This document shows positions 35,250 to 47,603 of a stretch of DNA of 64,000 bases, piece after piece. Numbering within the stretch: the stretch's first letter is position 1; every line of letters starts with the position of its first letter. Position numbers and translations under genes: made by a program. Source of the DNA: Monosporascus cannonballus. Taxonomy: Eukaryota > Ascomycota > Sordariomycetes > Xylariales. The notes below the pieces were generated by a model. It saw only the letters and a list, made by a program, of their open reading frames with translations, was not told the origin of the DNA and did no database searches. The DNA lies in contig QJNS01000258.1 of NCBI GenBank assembly GCA_004154925.1, positions 1 to 64,000 on the forward strand, written 5' to 3'.

Positions 35250-37100
35250 TTTAGCACTTCTTGATAACAAAGTCAAATAAGTCAACCATAATGCCATAAA
35301 TTAATTCAAACTGAACAAATTTTTTATCGCTAGATATCTTTATAACTTCTTTATAAGTACCCGTATTATGTTCGAGGTTATCGCAAACGCTATATTTTCG
35401 GTTTTTCGTTTGAGCCTTTTTACGATAACTACTTTTAGCCATTGTTAGCTGTAATTATTTACCACTACTTTTTTTATAGTAAATATTTTTTTAAAAAAAC
35501 GTTTTCGTATAAAAGCAACAAATTGCTTTTTATTAAAAAGCTACCGATTTAATTATTTTTGTCGACGACCTATTCTGGTAATTTCTGATTTTCTCCCTCT
35601 TTTTTTAAATTTTTTTTTCATTTTAATTTTTTGAGCAAATAACGTCCCCGTTGAATCGTTTTTACAATATTCTTAGAGGTTTTTATAAATAAGGATATAA
35701 CAGAATTAATAGAAATAAATGGCAAAATAATCGGTATAAATACAACTAGAACTTTTAATTTGAAAAAAAACGCGATAAGGATCGAATAAAACAAATCCCG
35801 TTTTTGCGAATCTGGATTTAATATTGTTAGTCGTTATAATAGCTTTAAATGTATCGCGGAAGCCGGCGATAAAATCTTCCTTAGTAATATGAGTAACGTA
35901 TTGCCACATAAGATTTTCGATATAAAGCGAATACTGAAGTGAGGTTGATATTGGGTTGCTAGGCCGTAAGGTGATAGCTAGCTGTTAGGCATCGACGATG
36001 TTTGTTGTCGAAGGTTCTAGCATTTCCAAGTGGGTCGGCGGCGGTCTATAAAATGCTGACCTGTCAACTTTTATATGCAGTTTTCCATAGCAAGCGACGC
36101 CAGACAATTTCCACTCCCAAGTCCTGATCAAGATGTTCTGCATCCTATACACTTAGATTAGCCCTATCCCCAATTCAATACGTACATTTTAATACGGAAA
36201 AATAGGATACGTTAAAAGGTTAAAGCAGATAAAAGAAATGGACAAATATATAAAATATAATAATATCGTTAATTTAGCAATATTTTTCGAATTCGATCAA
36301 ATAATAACTTTCATAACTATCCAGAACAAAAAAACGTTTTGAACTTTTGGTACGCGTTTTAATATGTTTGTCGAAATTTTTAATCTATTTTAAACCTAGT
36401 TTATTTATTATCTAGCCGTTTTCGCTTATAGCAAACCTTTAGTCGGATGGATGTAAGTTATCGGCGAACTAGCGAAAAAGGTGGTTTTTTCTAGTAAGGA
36501 TAATAAATAAGAATAAGGCCCAGCTTTAAAAATTAACTGCTTATATTTTTATAAACTATTTCCGAATTTTTTACTAGGCTTATTTCGGGTTTTTGCGTTT
36601 TTTCATATTTATAACTATATCTGCTTTTATAAAAAGCTTTATTAAAAATCTTATTTTATCGAAATTATAAATATTCTTTTTCGCGATATCGTATTTAATA
36701 ATTATAACTCGAACAAGGTTAAACCATTTGCGAAATATTTCTAAATTACTATATAAAACCTTTTAATAATTTATTTTTCGATTTAATTACGTTTTAAACT
36801 TTCTTTATCGTTTAACAAAATTAAATACTCAGTTAATTTCGATATATTTCGTAACGCGTTATGTAAATAACAAATTCGCTATATTTTTAACATAGTAACG
36901 CCGGACAAAAAAAACAATTGCGTATTTAGGTTAATAATTCGGTCGATAATTGATTTTTTTTTCGGTCGGCGTAAGTTTTCGCGTTTTTGGTATATAATCG
37001 CGTTAGAACGGAATGCTATTATATCGTTTATAAAACATAAATACGGCAATATCATAAATAAATTTAAACCGTTTATATCTAAGTAACGGCTTTTATTTCT
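35250..37100 (-). pseudogene. RIP-killed Fot1/pogo-type (DDE_1) transposase, split by a solo LTR
   Basis: Minus strand. At about 36390-36190 the frame reads KRFFVLDSYESYY, then IEFEKYC, VHFFYLL and SYFSVLK. These are RIP forms of the family pattern VLDGHxSHH...EF..YC...P.HSSHLLQPLDV, with the second catalytic Asp in VLD. After the inserted LTR the same protein continues YIENLMWQYVTHITKEDF, then NIKSRFAKTGFVLFDPYRV. Removing the LTR plus one target-site copy rejoins the frame exactly. The C-terminus at about 35390 (RKYSVCDNLEHNTGTYKE) looks like a C-x2-C-x4-H-x4-C knuckle with its outer Cys residues mutated. The N-terminal helix-turn-helix part beyond about 36700 is too degraded to delimit. 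Confidence 0.85.
35935..36177. mobile_element. Unmutated 243-bp solo LTR inside the Fot1-like transposase
   Basis: A normal-composition island starting TGAAGTGAGG and ending CCAATTCA. It is flanked by ATAC on both sides (35931-35934, 36178-36181); the base before each copy is also A, so AATAC is equally possible. TATA-like TCTATAAAATGC lies inside. The interrupted transposase frame is restored when this segment and one ATAC are removed. Its sequence is unlike the chromovirus LTRs, so it belongs to another family. Confidence 0.85.
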
Positions 37101-38450
37101 TTGCTTAAACGGCTAGGAATATTCTCGCTTTTTTTGTAAGCCGTTCCATATTATGGTATTAAAAATAGACAGTTATAGTCGGATGGTTAGAATATGCTAA
37201 GAACTATTGGAAAAGCTTGTATAATACGCAATTATCTTTTCAAAATTATATAATACATTAATTTATTATATCTAGTTATCGAACAACGTTTTTTAACCAA
37301 AATAAAATATTTTTCGAATTTTTTAGTCGAAATTCATAAATTTTTAAAGATTTAATATATTAATTAATTAATAAATATAATATCGAGGTATTACTTAAAG
37401 TTTAACAATTGTGATAATATGCACAGCTAGTCCTTATAAGGTGGATTAGGGTGTCCAAATCCTAATTAGGGTTTGGAATTACTGATCTTTTGATATTATA
37501 ACTAGCGTTGTACTCTTGCTATCTAATAAACTAATACTATTTAACTTATAAAAAAGAACATATGTATAGTTTTTTTCAAATAATTAACTGGATTTTAATA
37601 ACATTTTAAAATTATTACAGATTAACCTTTTTTAAATATAATTAATTCTATATAAATTTACTTAAATCTCGATATTAAAAAAATTCAAATTACGTAACTC
37701 ATTTATAAAAATTGGACCATTTTGTACGACCGGTCTTAGCTAGATCGTAATATACATTATATATAATAAATTAAAACTCGCTATGATTATAACAAATTCA
37801 ACGTACCGTATCACAAGCAGAATTCGCTATAATATATAATTTCGAAATCAACGATATCTTGTAATAAAATTAATTAGTTGATAATTAATTTTTATTAATA
37901 AAGTTTATTTAAAACAAGTTAAATTAAATACTTATAATTTAGGCGATGGTTTTGATATTCTTAAACCTTGCATTAAGTTATTAACTATTTTATTTTTATT
38001 TTATAATATCTTTATATACTTACTTTTTATTACTGTTAAATTATTTATTTCAGTATTTTTATGCTATAACGCTTTTTAAGAACTTTTTTAAAAAAATTAA
38101 ATTTGTTGCTTATTAACTTTTATCTTTATTTTTATTTAATTTTAACTGTAATTGAATTAATTAGAAATATTGTTCTATTTTTTTTTAAAAAACAAATAAG
38201 ATAGCGTATAATTTTACTGGTTTCATTATAAATATATTAAATTTTCTTATTATATCTCGTTAATATAAACTAATTAAATGTTTAATTTTCATAATACACT
38301 GGTTAAGTATAAGTTGTATTTGTATTCAATCGCAGTTGTTGTATATTTTTATAAACAAATAAATATAATATATTTAGTCGATTTATATTTTATGATTTAG
38401 GACTTTTAAATTGACATTAAATATAAGTTAGATTAATCACGTATTGATTT
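37101..38450. other. AT-rich sequence at the right end of the first block
   Basis: Mostly RIP-like, with less altered patches near 37420-37530 and 37725-37860 (ACGACCGGTCTTAGCTAG). No coding motif or terminal repeat was identified. Composition returns to normal near 38450. Confidence 0.4.
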
Positions 38451-41400
38451 TCGGTACTTAGCTCAGCCCGGAATATAAGGCTTTAACCTATATCTATCTA
38501 CCTTACAAAAGTTAGATCGACTGTAGGTAGTGACCAAATCATCACTTAAGTGATCATCCCATCTACCGCTGCTATGCGGGTCTGTCCGACTTTGTGTATC
38601 GGATATACTATCTCAGTACGTGAGGCTACCGCGTCGCCGCGGCAAGCACAATATGCCCTCGTTTCAACCTGCCAAGGTGGTGGTAGGGTTGCGGCAGGTG
38701 TTGCCAAAAGCTTTCTATTTGGGACGCCAAGACATTCCAATTTGGGACCAGCTAAGATCCATTCTAAAGGAGAGGAAATTTTGGCCACAATAACCCTCAT
38801 CCACTCCGTTCGCCAGCTCACTACGTTAAAACGAGGGCATTTGCCACTGCACGAAGCCCGTATCCGCTGCACTTCTCCCAGATCAGTGCACATATATCCT
38901 AAGGTCATACCTTGGTCGAAACATTGACCTGGACCCACTGCAGCTTGAAATGCGCTGTGACCGAGGTACCTTATCGATTAAGTAGGCAGGGGCGCTGAAA
39001 ACCCTGCAGGATTCACCCTGAAAAGGACTGGATAACCGATCTGGTAGAAAGCCGGGCTACGATGAAGCGCACGGTGCAACAGAGGGGGAAGTCCCATCCT
39101 ATGACCCTTCTCCGAGCGACGCGTGCGGGGGAAATGGGCGAGGTGAGACATGTGAAAGTAACTTACCCACCATTAAATAGCCGTAAAAGGGGGATCGGCT
39201 GATGAAGGGTATCACTGGACTGTCTTAGGTGAAGAGAAGGGAATGGGTCAAGTGACCGCACCGACGCCCTGGGATCCTGGCCAACAGACCCCATGACACC
39301 ATGGGAAGGTAAAGAACAAATACATACCTTGGCTACTTAGTGATGAACGTTTAAACTCATGTTAAGACACATAGTGGTAGAAACTCAAGTGGACCTAATA
39401 CCAACCCGAAACCCCACGAAGTGGCCCAAACCTGGCTAAGGACCAAGGTTCGAGTGCGGGGTCATGCGCATAAACGCCTTGTAATTATATATTTGATCAG
39501 GGACAATGGATATAAGATCGTGCTCAAATAGCTCTATTGAGATATGCGCCCTCCCAAGAAGCCCATGGCCTATATGCCCGGTAAAGTCGCGGCTAGATGC
39601 AACGTACTAATTAACGTGGGGGGGCTGCTGCGTGCGTAACCCCGACCTGTCCGAACCCCCAGGTTCACAGTATTATTAATCGGAACCCCAAACCTCAACA
39701 ACTATCGTAGGCTGCAAGGTTACGACCGATTCTATCCATGTTTCCGTCAGAATCCTTAACACGGTTAGCCGATTCCGTCCTAGATGTCAGCCGCGCGGCG
39801 ACGCTAGGCTCGTAGACGTTTTAGAAACAGGATTCATGATCTACTCTGCATATTGGTGCATGATATACTATACACCAGGCTACAGAGCTGCTTAGGTATA
39901 TCGAGTAGCTTCGGAGATTCGTAAGTTCACGGATTGTGGACGGCCTCGGAGCGCTATTCGATCCTGGATGGAACAAATTAATGGAAGGCTCGCAAAGGTC
40001 CAGGCGAAAAGACAAGCACGATCCCAGGCAAGGAAAAATTCCAATGGCGTAATGCTCTCTACCCAATACCGTAAGAAGTTATACCAGTGTAGGAACATAT
40101 AATACGCGGATGACTCCGTAAACAAAGTTGCTGGAGTCTGAGGTACCTGTAGGGAGGTTTGTCGAGGTCCGGATGTAGCGGGTTTGGTTGCAATAAAGGG
40201 TCTAAGGGAAATACACTTGGAATATATAAGCCCGCCAAGAGCCGCGGAGCCTAAAGATACGGAAGATACATAGGCATGTCTTCCAAGTTATCAGACTTTC
40301 CAAGTTCATAGCAGCCTTGGTTGAAGAAAGGTAGGTAAGTATCAAAATATGTCTATGTAAGATGGGCAAACAGACAGTAGACCTACAGTCCTTATGCTGC
40401 GTAATACGATGGCGTTATCGATAAATGAGGGGCTGGAACACTCAGTCTACGTACTTCACTGGGCTGGGGTTCATCCATGTGCTCTCTTCTTCGGATTGTA
40501 TGACTCACATGTGCACCCCCGAGCCCAGGACACTATGTTAGTACTGTATCGCATGCGGGAAGAAGACGGGCCAAGGGCTTCCAGGTTCCATCTATGATTA
40601 GGGCGGACTGCCAAGTCCAATGACGCCAAACAGACTACTTTTGGCCTTTGTTCGCACAGTGACCGCATGCAGAACAGGTCTATTTATACCATTTGTGCCG
40701 ACGATACGTATGACGCTTCGTTAAGTAGAGGTATGTGTAAAGTACAGCACCAAAGCACTTTAACTACAAAGTATCAGTTCTAACTTACGTATGTTAGTGA
40801 CCAACAATTTCAACTCTTTTGGGTTTTAGGACACTTAGTCTCATTTCTCTTTCATGCATGATTGGCCAATTCGTCTCGACTACGTGTACGCATGGAGTGC
40901 TCTCGTGGCAGTTCCTAAACGGCTCGGAATGTCTTGTCTGGTCTGGAGACGGCCGAACAAACCAGTGTGCCTGTTGCTCTCAGTGCCAGTGCTAATAGGT
41001 AACGCCAGGCGGAGAGCATCACGCACGATCGATCTGTTGCGGGTTAGGGGGGCGGGTAAGTATGTAGGCACGTATAAAAAGTGCCCAAGGCAGTATGATT
41101 CGCCTAACCAGGTCGCTAGGTCTCATCATGGTCAACTCAGAGGTAGATCTGAACCGGACAATCCATTGACTGTCGACGGTTGCCTCCGTGAGCCAAGATA
41201 GGTCACCAGTGGGCGGTAGAAAGATGCCTGAAGCCGCGTTCCATGGAAGTCGTTGACATGAGCTGCTGATATGCTCATAGGCTGCTGCCTCATTTTGATC
41301 AAGCCGGATGTATCCTCAGCCGTCTGTACGTTTATCACCAGATGGCAATGCCCCATAGGTGACTAGTCTCACAGCTCAGATGGTCCCAAATTTGTATGTT

Positions 41401-44207
41401 CGCATACAGTACCTCCAAAGCCTTGCGCCACGATCCCTGTCGTGGCATCCGCGCCCTGCGTTTGCTTTTAGGTATGCCTGCACATGAATGGCTTGGCACT
41501 ATACGGTTACACCACGGCCTGCGTGGACAACAGCTCAGATATGCTTTTGAGCCTCGATCTCTTGATTGCCATATTAATGCTAGCATATTGCGGCCGGATC
41601 CCGGACTGCCTAGATGGGCGAAACTCCAATTAGGACGACACTCCACCTTGGCTTCTTGCGAAAGGTAAATACCTACATACTAGAAGGTAATCTCTCTCCG
41701 CCTCACCTGTGAGCTTCTAAGGCAGAAGAGGTAAGGCGTTACCGGACGGGAGCCCTTATGAATATGCGGTGCCAATGCAGGCACACATCTCGGGTGAGGT
41801 TCAATGTTACCTGTATGGCTGGTTGGTAGGCAGCAGAAATGGAGCCCATGTCTTCGAAGGTATTTCTTTCATATGTATCGATTGCACGGCCAGGCAACGC
41901 TCCCCGTCTCCCTAATTTATCAAAGCAAGTGCGATGCTAGTTAGCGGGCCCAAGAGTCGTCAGACAGGATTGTTTCAACAACTGATATTGTCCTGGAGCA
42001 ATGGGAAGAGGATGCTATATCCACCGTTGACGTTTCCTTTCTTATGCAGCTCTCTGGGGCCCAAACGCGGATGCACGGACAAAGACGTGTCTACGGACCT
42101 CTGGAGGATGCTTTATAGGTAGCCGTAACAATGAATACCGGATACCAATGACGAGCCCCGTTGCTAAGTCCACAATTGATACCCAACAGCTTGAGCACCT
42201 CAATTCGCCTTTATCATTGGATTGCGGTTGATGAAGGTTTTGTGGGTTATGTAGGTACCTAGAGGGGGATGGGTAAATTGCCACGAGCCGTAGCCGCCAG
42301 GTACGCGCATCAATGACATTCAACCACACACGCACATGCACATTTACGTGTAACTCGCTGCCTCTACAGGCGACAGCGTATAGCAAATTCAGGCACAACT
42401 GCTACCTACAGACATTAGCACTTGAGGTTTTATCAAGTAGGTATGTATCTGCACTACTTTAACCTGCTGGACCAGTTGACGACACATGCCTCAGATACCT
42501 TACGCATATATACATCCTTAGGATGCCCCGTGGGTCCTTTCAATTGGCACCTAAAGACTAGCGGAAGCCCCGCTATCTATCGTCTTCTTTCTGGTCAACA
42601 ATACCATGCAAGCCCGGACCTGCTCATGTCACTTAGGCTCACTTCTCCAGATTTCATAGTCGCGCATAAAATTGTCCACTGTACTGATGATAAACATATA
42701 AAGTGTATGTGCACCTTCAGGTAATCAATTGAACAAGGGAATGAGATCAATGGATGTAACTCTACCATAGACTTGGAGCGCGCATGGGGTTTATATCCAA
42801 TATGTGGTTTAATCATTAGCACGGCAAGTGAGCGGTGTCACTCCTCGCACCCCACAAAGCAGTGCGGGGCAGAAGGTACATATCAACAGTACCAAAAGGT
42901 CGATAGGTACCTGGAGATGATATGCCCGGGCGGAAAAGTGCCCAGGTGGGTTTCGAGACTCCAAATTAAGCCTGTAAGCGTGGGTCATACCCTGCTCGTA
43001 TGCCTGCGTCTGCCCTGCCTAGCGGCGATTATGGTAGTGGCTTGGTGGGTACTCGTGGAGGGGAGGGTGACTCCTTCGACGACACCACCACATCCCGTTG
43101 AATGTTAAGCACCTGGAGATGTATTGCTACCGCCACAACCGTGACCACTAACCACCACCACCATCACCATGGCCACGACCACCAGAAGCAGGACACATCC
43201 GCTCTTGTATACATACGGCAGGGAGAGCATCACCCCCAATCCCGGGGGGTTTAAAGAAGGCCCCCTTCGCAGACTGCTTTTTGGTTGTCTCGGCTCTTCG
43301 CTCCCTGCTTCTCACCATTCACGTCTAATTGTTCTCGTCCTAGTCTACATATCTCTATATGCTAGCCAGGCTCTTTAAGCAGTTCTCGAATAGGCTTTTG
43401 CCTCTTGTCAGTGTTTTGGCGTGAATTATTAATACTTCCGGAGACGATGACAGTTTGCCACACATAAAACTCAATCATCCTCTGATTCCTGTACTTATCT
43501 ATTACCGTGCCTTCCGCGCAGTCTTCTGGCTTTTGAACCAACGGTCTCTCCGCTTCCGACTGCAGTGACTTAGATCAATTGGATCGGATTGGCTCGGATT
43601 GGATTGCATTGAGAGCCCCGGGTCAATGGTTCACAGTGCACTTGATATTCGAGCAACAGCCAACGCATATTCTCAGCCTACACAACAAGAATAACGCATT
43701 GTTCCTATTGTGAATCGATTGAACCCTTGGGAAAGCCGCACATAATAGGAGCACAGACAAAGGAAGATCAACGAATCGTTTTCTTCCTACCTATTTCTTA
43801 ACGCTTTTATCTCCGGAACTGAGCTATTCGAACTTTTCTCTTTCCTCCAACTTCCAACCTTCGATTTCGACACCACCCCGCCTACATACATACTTAGATA
43901 CTTACCCTACGAACGCATATACAAGGTACACATGCACCAGCACGTATGCATGTATATATCAGCTAAGTGCTTATAGGTATTAATCTTCCAGAGACGACAG
44001 ACTGTCCGAAATCAACGAAGGTATTTGAGAACAAAGGAAAAGAAAACCCAAAAACACGGTAGAAAGGAACTTGCTCCGCGCACGGCCAGTATAACCTTGA
44101 AGTAGGTGGCTCATTTGCCAATTGAGTCAATTCCAACGCAATTAGGTTTCTGCCTGTCGGATTCGCCACCTTCACCCACCCACCTAAGCCTTATATCCTG
44201 CACACAT
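38451..44207. other. Gene-poor normal-composition DNA and upstream region of the SWIRM gene
   Basis: About 5.7 kb. Frames are short or mirrored on both strands and most start at GTG/TTG; none shows a recognisable domain. A run of CAC/ACC codon-like repeats lies near 43145-43180. From about 43780 the strand becomes pyrimidine-rich, as in fungal promoters and leaders. No RNA gene was recognised. Confidence 0.5.
43578..43602 (-). promoter_or_regulatory. Three CCAAT boxes at exact 10-bp spacing
   Basis: ATTGG (CCAAT on the minus strand) occurs at 43578-43582, 43588-43592 and 43598-43602, about 610 bp before the SWIRM-gene start codon. CCAAT is the binding site of the Hap2/3/5 (CBC) complex, and one-turn spacing puts all sites on one face of the helix. 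Regulatory use is inference. Confidence 0.4.
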
Positions 44208-45470
44208 ATGGCTGACAAACCAACGTCGTTACCACAACTTATCACATCCAAACCTCCCACCGCGTTCACCTCTTCCCAATCTACAAACTTCCTCTCCTCT
44301 TTCTCGTCATTTCGTCCACAGAGGCATAGAGTTACATCAATGGAGCCAACGAACTCGACGTCGCCGCTTCAGTCGGGGCCGAAGAAGCGCCTCGACATAA
44401 GCAATCTTATGTCACCTCCGGAGCCGTCACGGTTTGAATCTTTCTCCCAAGGAAATGGCAGAAACCCCCTGGATATAGCTACGGTACCTGGAGTTGCACG
44501 GTTCCCTCCCGGCCCGGTCCCACCGCTGTCGCCGCCGATATCCCCGGCTACCAAGGTCGATGACCACATCCCCGACACCGCATCATCCAATGGCTCCGCA
44601 GTTAGGGATCCCATACTTTATCCTACCCAGGAAGCTACTAGCTCGCCTCCCCAGCGACCACTATTCATCCGTGAAGAATCTACCGACATTCAGCGCATCG
44701 TTGGCGATCACCTCATTGCGCGGCCAGCTTCGCTTTTCACCGCGACATCACCACCACGGCCAGAACATTATGGTCTGGTGCTGACTTTCAAGTCGGCAGT
44801 GATGAAGAAGTACAAGGAGAATCCGAGAAGCTGGTTGCAGCGAGAGCGCGCATTCTTACTTGCAGATAGAAAGGCTGGTGCGCGGCCAAGTCAATTCAAG
44901 CCGCAACCGGTATTGGCGTCTAAACTCCAGCCAATTCGAACGCAGGCGCAGCGCATTGGCAAGCCCGCCAAGGCGTCCAAGCAGGTCCCTCCTTCGCGTC
45001 CTATCCGCTCCAGCCTCTTGGAGACACCAACCCTGGGAGCGGCTCGCAGGGTTAGCCCTGTGCCAGATACCTCATCGCGCCGCGTAGTAGCTCCGAATCG
45101 AGAAGATAAAGACTTCATATCGCTTCCGGATTACTGCCCCCCTACGAGCTCTCTCCCCAATAAGCCAAACAGCCTAAAGGTGGACTGGAAGGGTGCTCCG
45201 ATTGACCTCAGCGGCGACCTCCATCGCTCTCTGTTACATCCTGATGAGGTCACCCTCGCAGCCAACCTTCGGCTCGACTGCGCGACTTACTTGACGAGCA
45301 AGAGACGGATGTTTATCAGGCGACTCGAATGCCTTCGCGTGGGCAAGGAATTCCGCAAGACGGATGCGCAGCAAGCCTGCAAGATCGACGTCAACAAGGC
45401 ATCCAAGCTCTGGACAGCCTTCGAGAAAGTCGGTTGGCTTGAGAAGGGTTGGATGGACCGCTACCTATAG
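44208..45470 (+). CDS. SWIRM-domain chromatin protein (Fun19/Laf-like)
   Basis: An intronless frame of 420 codons from the first in-frame ATG (44208, MADKPTSLPQL); the frame is open upstream but only from a GTG. Residues 1-320 are Ser/Pro-rich and disordered, with short conserved-looking patches (KKRLDISNLMSPPEPSRFES, FKSAVMKKYKENPRSWLQRE). Residues about 323-420 form a SWIRM domain ending the protein (LKVDWKGAPIDLS, LHPDEVTLAANLRLDCATYL, KKxA-type helix and WLEKGWMDRY). SWIRM is a DNA/nucleosome-binding helical domain of chromatin complexes. In fungi, proteins with a disordered N-terminus and a C-terminal SWIRM are the Fun19/YOR338W and Laf1/Laf2 group, the latter linked to histone-deacetylase complexes. 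The gene is convergent with the downstream dehydrogenase. The exact orthology is not certain. Confidence 0.88.
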   Translation: MADKPTSLPQLITSKPPTAFTSSQSTNFLSSFSSFRPQRHRVTSMEPTNSTSPLQSGPKKRLDISNLMSPPEPSRFESFSQGNGRNPLDIATVPGVARFPPGPVPPLSPPISPATKVDDHIPDTASSNGSAVRDPILYPTQEATSSPPQRPLFIREESTDIQRIVGDHLIARPASLFTATSPPRPEHYGLVLTFKSAVMKKYKENPRSWLQRERAFLLADRKAGARPSQFKPQPVLASKLQPIRTQAQRIGKPAKASKQVPPSRPIRSSLLETPTLGAARRVSPVPDTSSRRVVAPNREDKDFISLPDYCPPTSSLPNKPNSLKVDWKGAPIDLSGDLHRSLLHPDEVTLAANLRLDCATYLTSKRRMFIRRLECLRVGKEFRKTDAQQACKIDVNKASKLWTAFEKVGWLEKGWMDRYL

Positions 45471-47603
45471 GTCAAAACAGCATGATTTCTCATTCCCGCG
45501 AACAATCTGGTATGGATCCATGGCATGGATTGCTACACTTCAACTCCCATCATCGAAGATCTTTATCCCATGATGGCGAATGTCTGGACGGTTAGCGCAT
45601 CATTGCATCTGCTTGGCATTGGGCGGTTTGGTCGGTTCCAGGAGTTTGTTTATTATTAGTCGTCGAATAGGCCTTCTCCCAGCGGGCTTCACGCTTTCTT
45701 TGCTGGGGTATGTCTGGGTCCATCTACCTACTTCATCGGTTTTCCAGCGACGTTAAACCCGGGCATATTTACTTGCAATACACTACTGCATCGGGGACTC
45801 ATACAATGATACCCGGAGTGCGCAGACCCCTCTCCCCAAGGTCACTCCACTCCACGTACAAGATTCCTACATTTCCTTGGCCAGCATTGTCACGCGGCAC
45901 TTTTGATGATACACAGGTTCGGTTACGGTTTGGTCAAGGTGGTTCCATTGAGGGTACCTCTGCATCATGCACGGCGCTATTTTGTGGGCTTTTTTTTTTG
46001 GCTTGGGGGCCCGACAGAGATTGAGATTGACACAGCGTTGGTTCAAGAAATGATAGGCAGTATCAGTTTGACAGCGAGTCTAGTTCGTACGACATTTGAC
46101 GACTTCGATATCAGCAAGGAACACAGGTGGTGCTAATCATGAAGGGATAGTGCAGGAAAGCTTTTGAGCCCGTAAAGTTCATAGCTTATAGCTAGACGGG
46201 CGCATGATGTGGTGTCATTGCACGTCGTGGCTTAGCGAATCTTATGACTCTACTCCTCCAATTCTTGGTGCGCGTACGCATAAGAAGCTGATATGCAGAA
46301 AGGATCGCGCGACAGCAGCGAGGTGACCTAGTGTCTTCGCTACCAATCGGCCTGTGATGGGTCAAATCCACGTCATCTCGTTCCCTTACCTTTTCCCCCT
46401 CCCTCTTCTTCCCCAATTTCAATAATAGCGAAGGTGCGATTTTTGCATGCAATGGCCCTTGAGAAATTCAGCCCTACGGATAGCAACTGTTCCTATTGCA
46501 GCCATGTCCGTCCTTGCCTTAGCGCGCCGCTTACCTTGCGGGATCGGCAATGTCGGCTACCCACCAAGCCTGGAAATAGAAAGCAATGCTAAGGCCGGAA
46601 ATGAGGATGGGATTTTCAGAATCCCATGCAGGGGAAGCATTACGGATGGATATACTTGGATACAAACAACGAACGCCAGATGCACGGAGTAGAGAACGCG
46701 GCCCGCACCGTGATTAAACTCACCTACTTACCCTGCCTACTTGTTGCAACCTACCCCCCTGGAGTCATAGCAATTGTTGATTAATTTTCCGGGTCGTTCC
46801 CCGTTTCTCACCGACCGACGACCAAAACTATACTCACCACGAAGTACAGAGGTTGGTAGGCAGGGAAAGAAGACGTTGCGTTAAGTGGAGGAAGGGTTCA
46901 CGTACGCAATTCCATTCTCGCTAATCGAGATCCGGTTGCTGGGCATCTTTTCAAGGATGAGCCCGTGTCGAAGCAGGAGAAAGCCTAAATAGGAAAATAC
47001 TTTTGCTCCCGCAACAATTCGGGAACCCTGTGGTCCGTGAACCTTAATTGCGCCGACTCTACTTTGTATGAACCTAAATCAATGTACACATACGTACATA
47101 CATCCATATATACATACCTACCTGCTAGCATTGTGAATTATGTACATGGTCTCGCGCGAGGCGAATTATGGTACCAGTTGTTCTGCGAAGGAGCGTCGGT
47201 GCTTATTAATTTTCTAGAGAATCAAGTACCTAGTTCGTAATGACTTAATAAGATATTCAACAGGTATCCATCCAGCATTGGTAACTTTCTGTTTGTTGTC
47301 CTCCCTTCCGCTAGGTGTCCGATACCGTTTCCCCCAGATTAAGCACTCCGCGCTAAGTGGGCAAAAGGTTTCGAGGGTGTCAAGCTACGTGCATACGGGA
47401 CGATAGTTCGTTTCTTCACAGTCTAGAGTATTGTATCTAAGATCATGACCTTAGTAAGATACTAGCGATGTTCGTGAGGAACCAGCTACTCTGGCATCCT
47501 GTTCGATGCCTCATTGGGCTAGCCACAACTCCTTCCTGTGAGAACAATCTAGGTCTACTACTCGAACGTCTCTGACAGTTATTGCGTGCATCGGTGCATA
47601 AAT
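45471..47603. other. Convergent intergenic region
   Basis: About 2.1 kb between the stop codons of the SWIRM gene and the dehydrogenase. It has only short frames without domains, and some TACATACATA-type low-complexity sequence near 47090-47125. Nothing else was recognised. Confidence 0.5.

Larger units (their letters stand above)
9485..38450. other. AT-rich block of RIP-mutated transposons
   Basis: Composition changes sharply at both ends. Inside, TpA is abundant and CpA/TpG are scarce, but CpG is retained (TTCGA, ATTACG and AACG are everywhere). This is expected when RIP converts CpA to TpA on either strand. Transposon proteins are still readable as typical RIP substitutions: Cys to Tyr, His to Tyr, Gly to Asn/Ser, Gln to stop, Trp to stop. 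No host gene is present. Local islands of normal composition correspond to late insertions (14284-14473, 35935-36177). Confidence 0.9.

Noticed and set aside
38546..38938. Two overlapping frames of 125-130 codons, one on each strand
   Set aside because: They mirror each other almost exactly, begin at GTG, and show no domain or signal. Best explained as chance in stop-poor sequence.
39440..39465. tRNA T-loop-like GGTTCGAGTGC
   Set aside because: No acceptor, D or anticodon stem could be paired around it.
43169..43378. 69-codon frame with a good ATG context (CACCATGGCC) and hydrophobic C-terminus
   Set aside because: Very short, follows a CAC/ACC repeat, and no homologous pattern was recognised.
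44106..44207. N-terminal extension of the SWIRM protein
   Set aside because: The upstream frame begins at GTG and has no ATG; the first ATG is at 44208.
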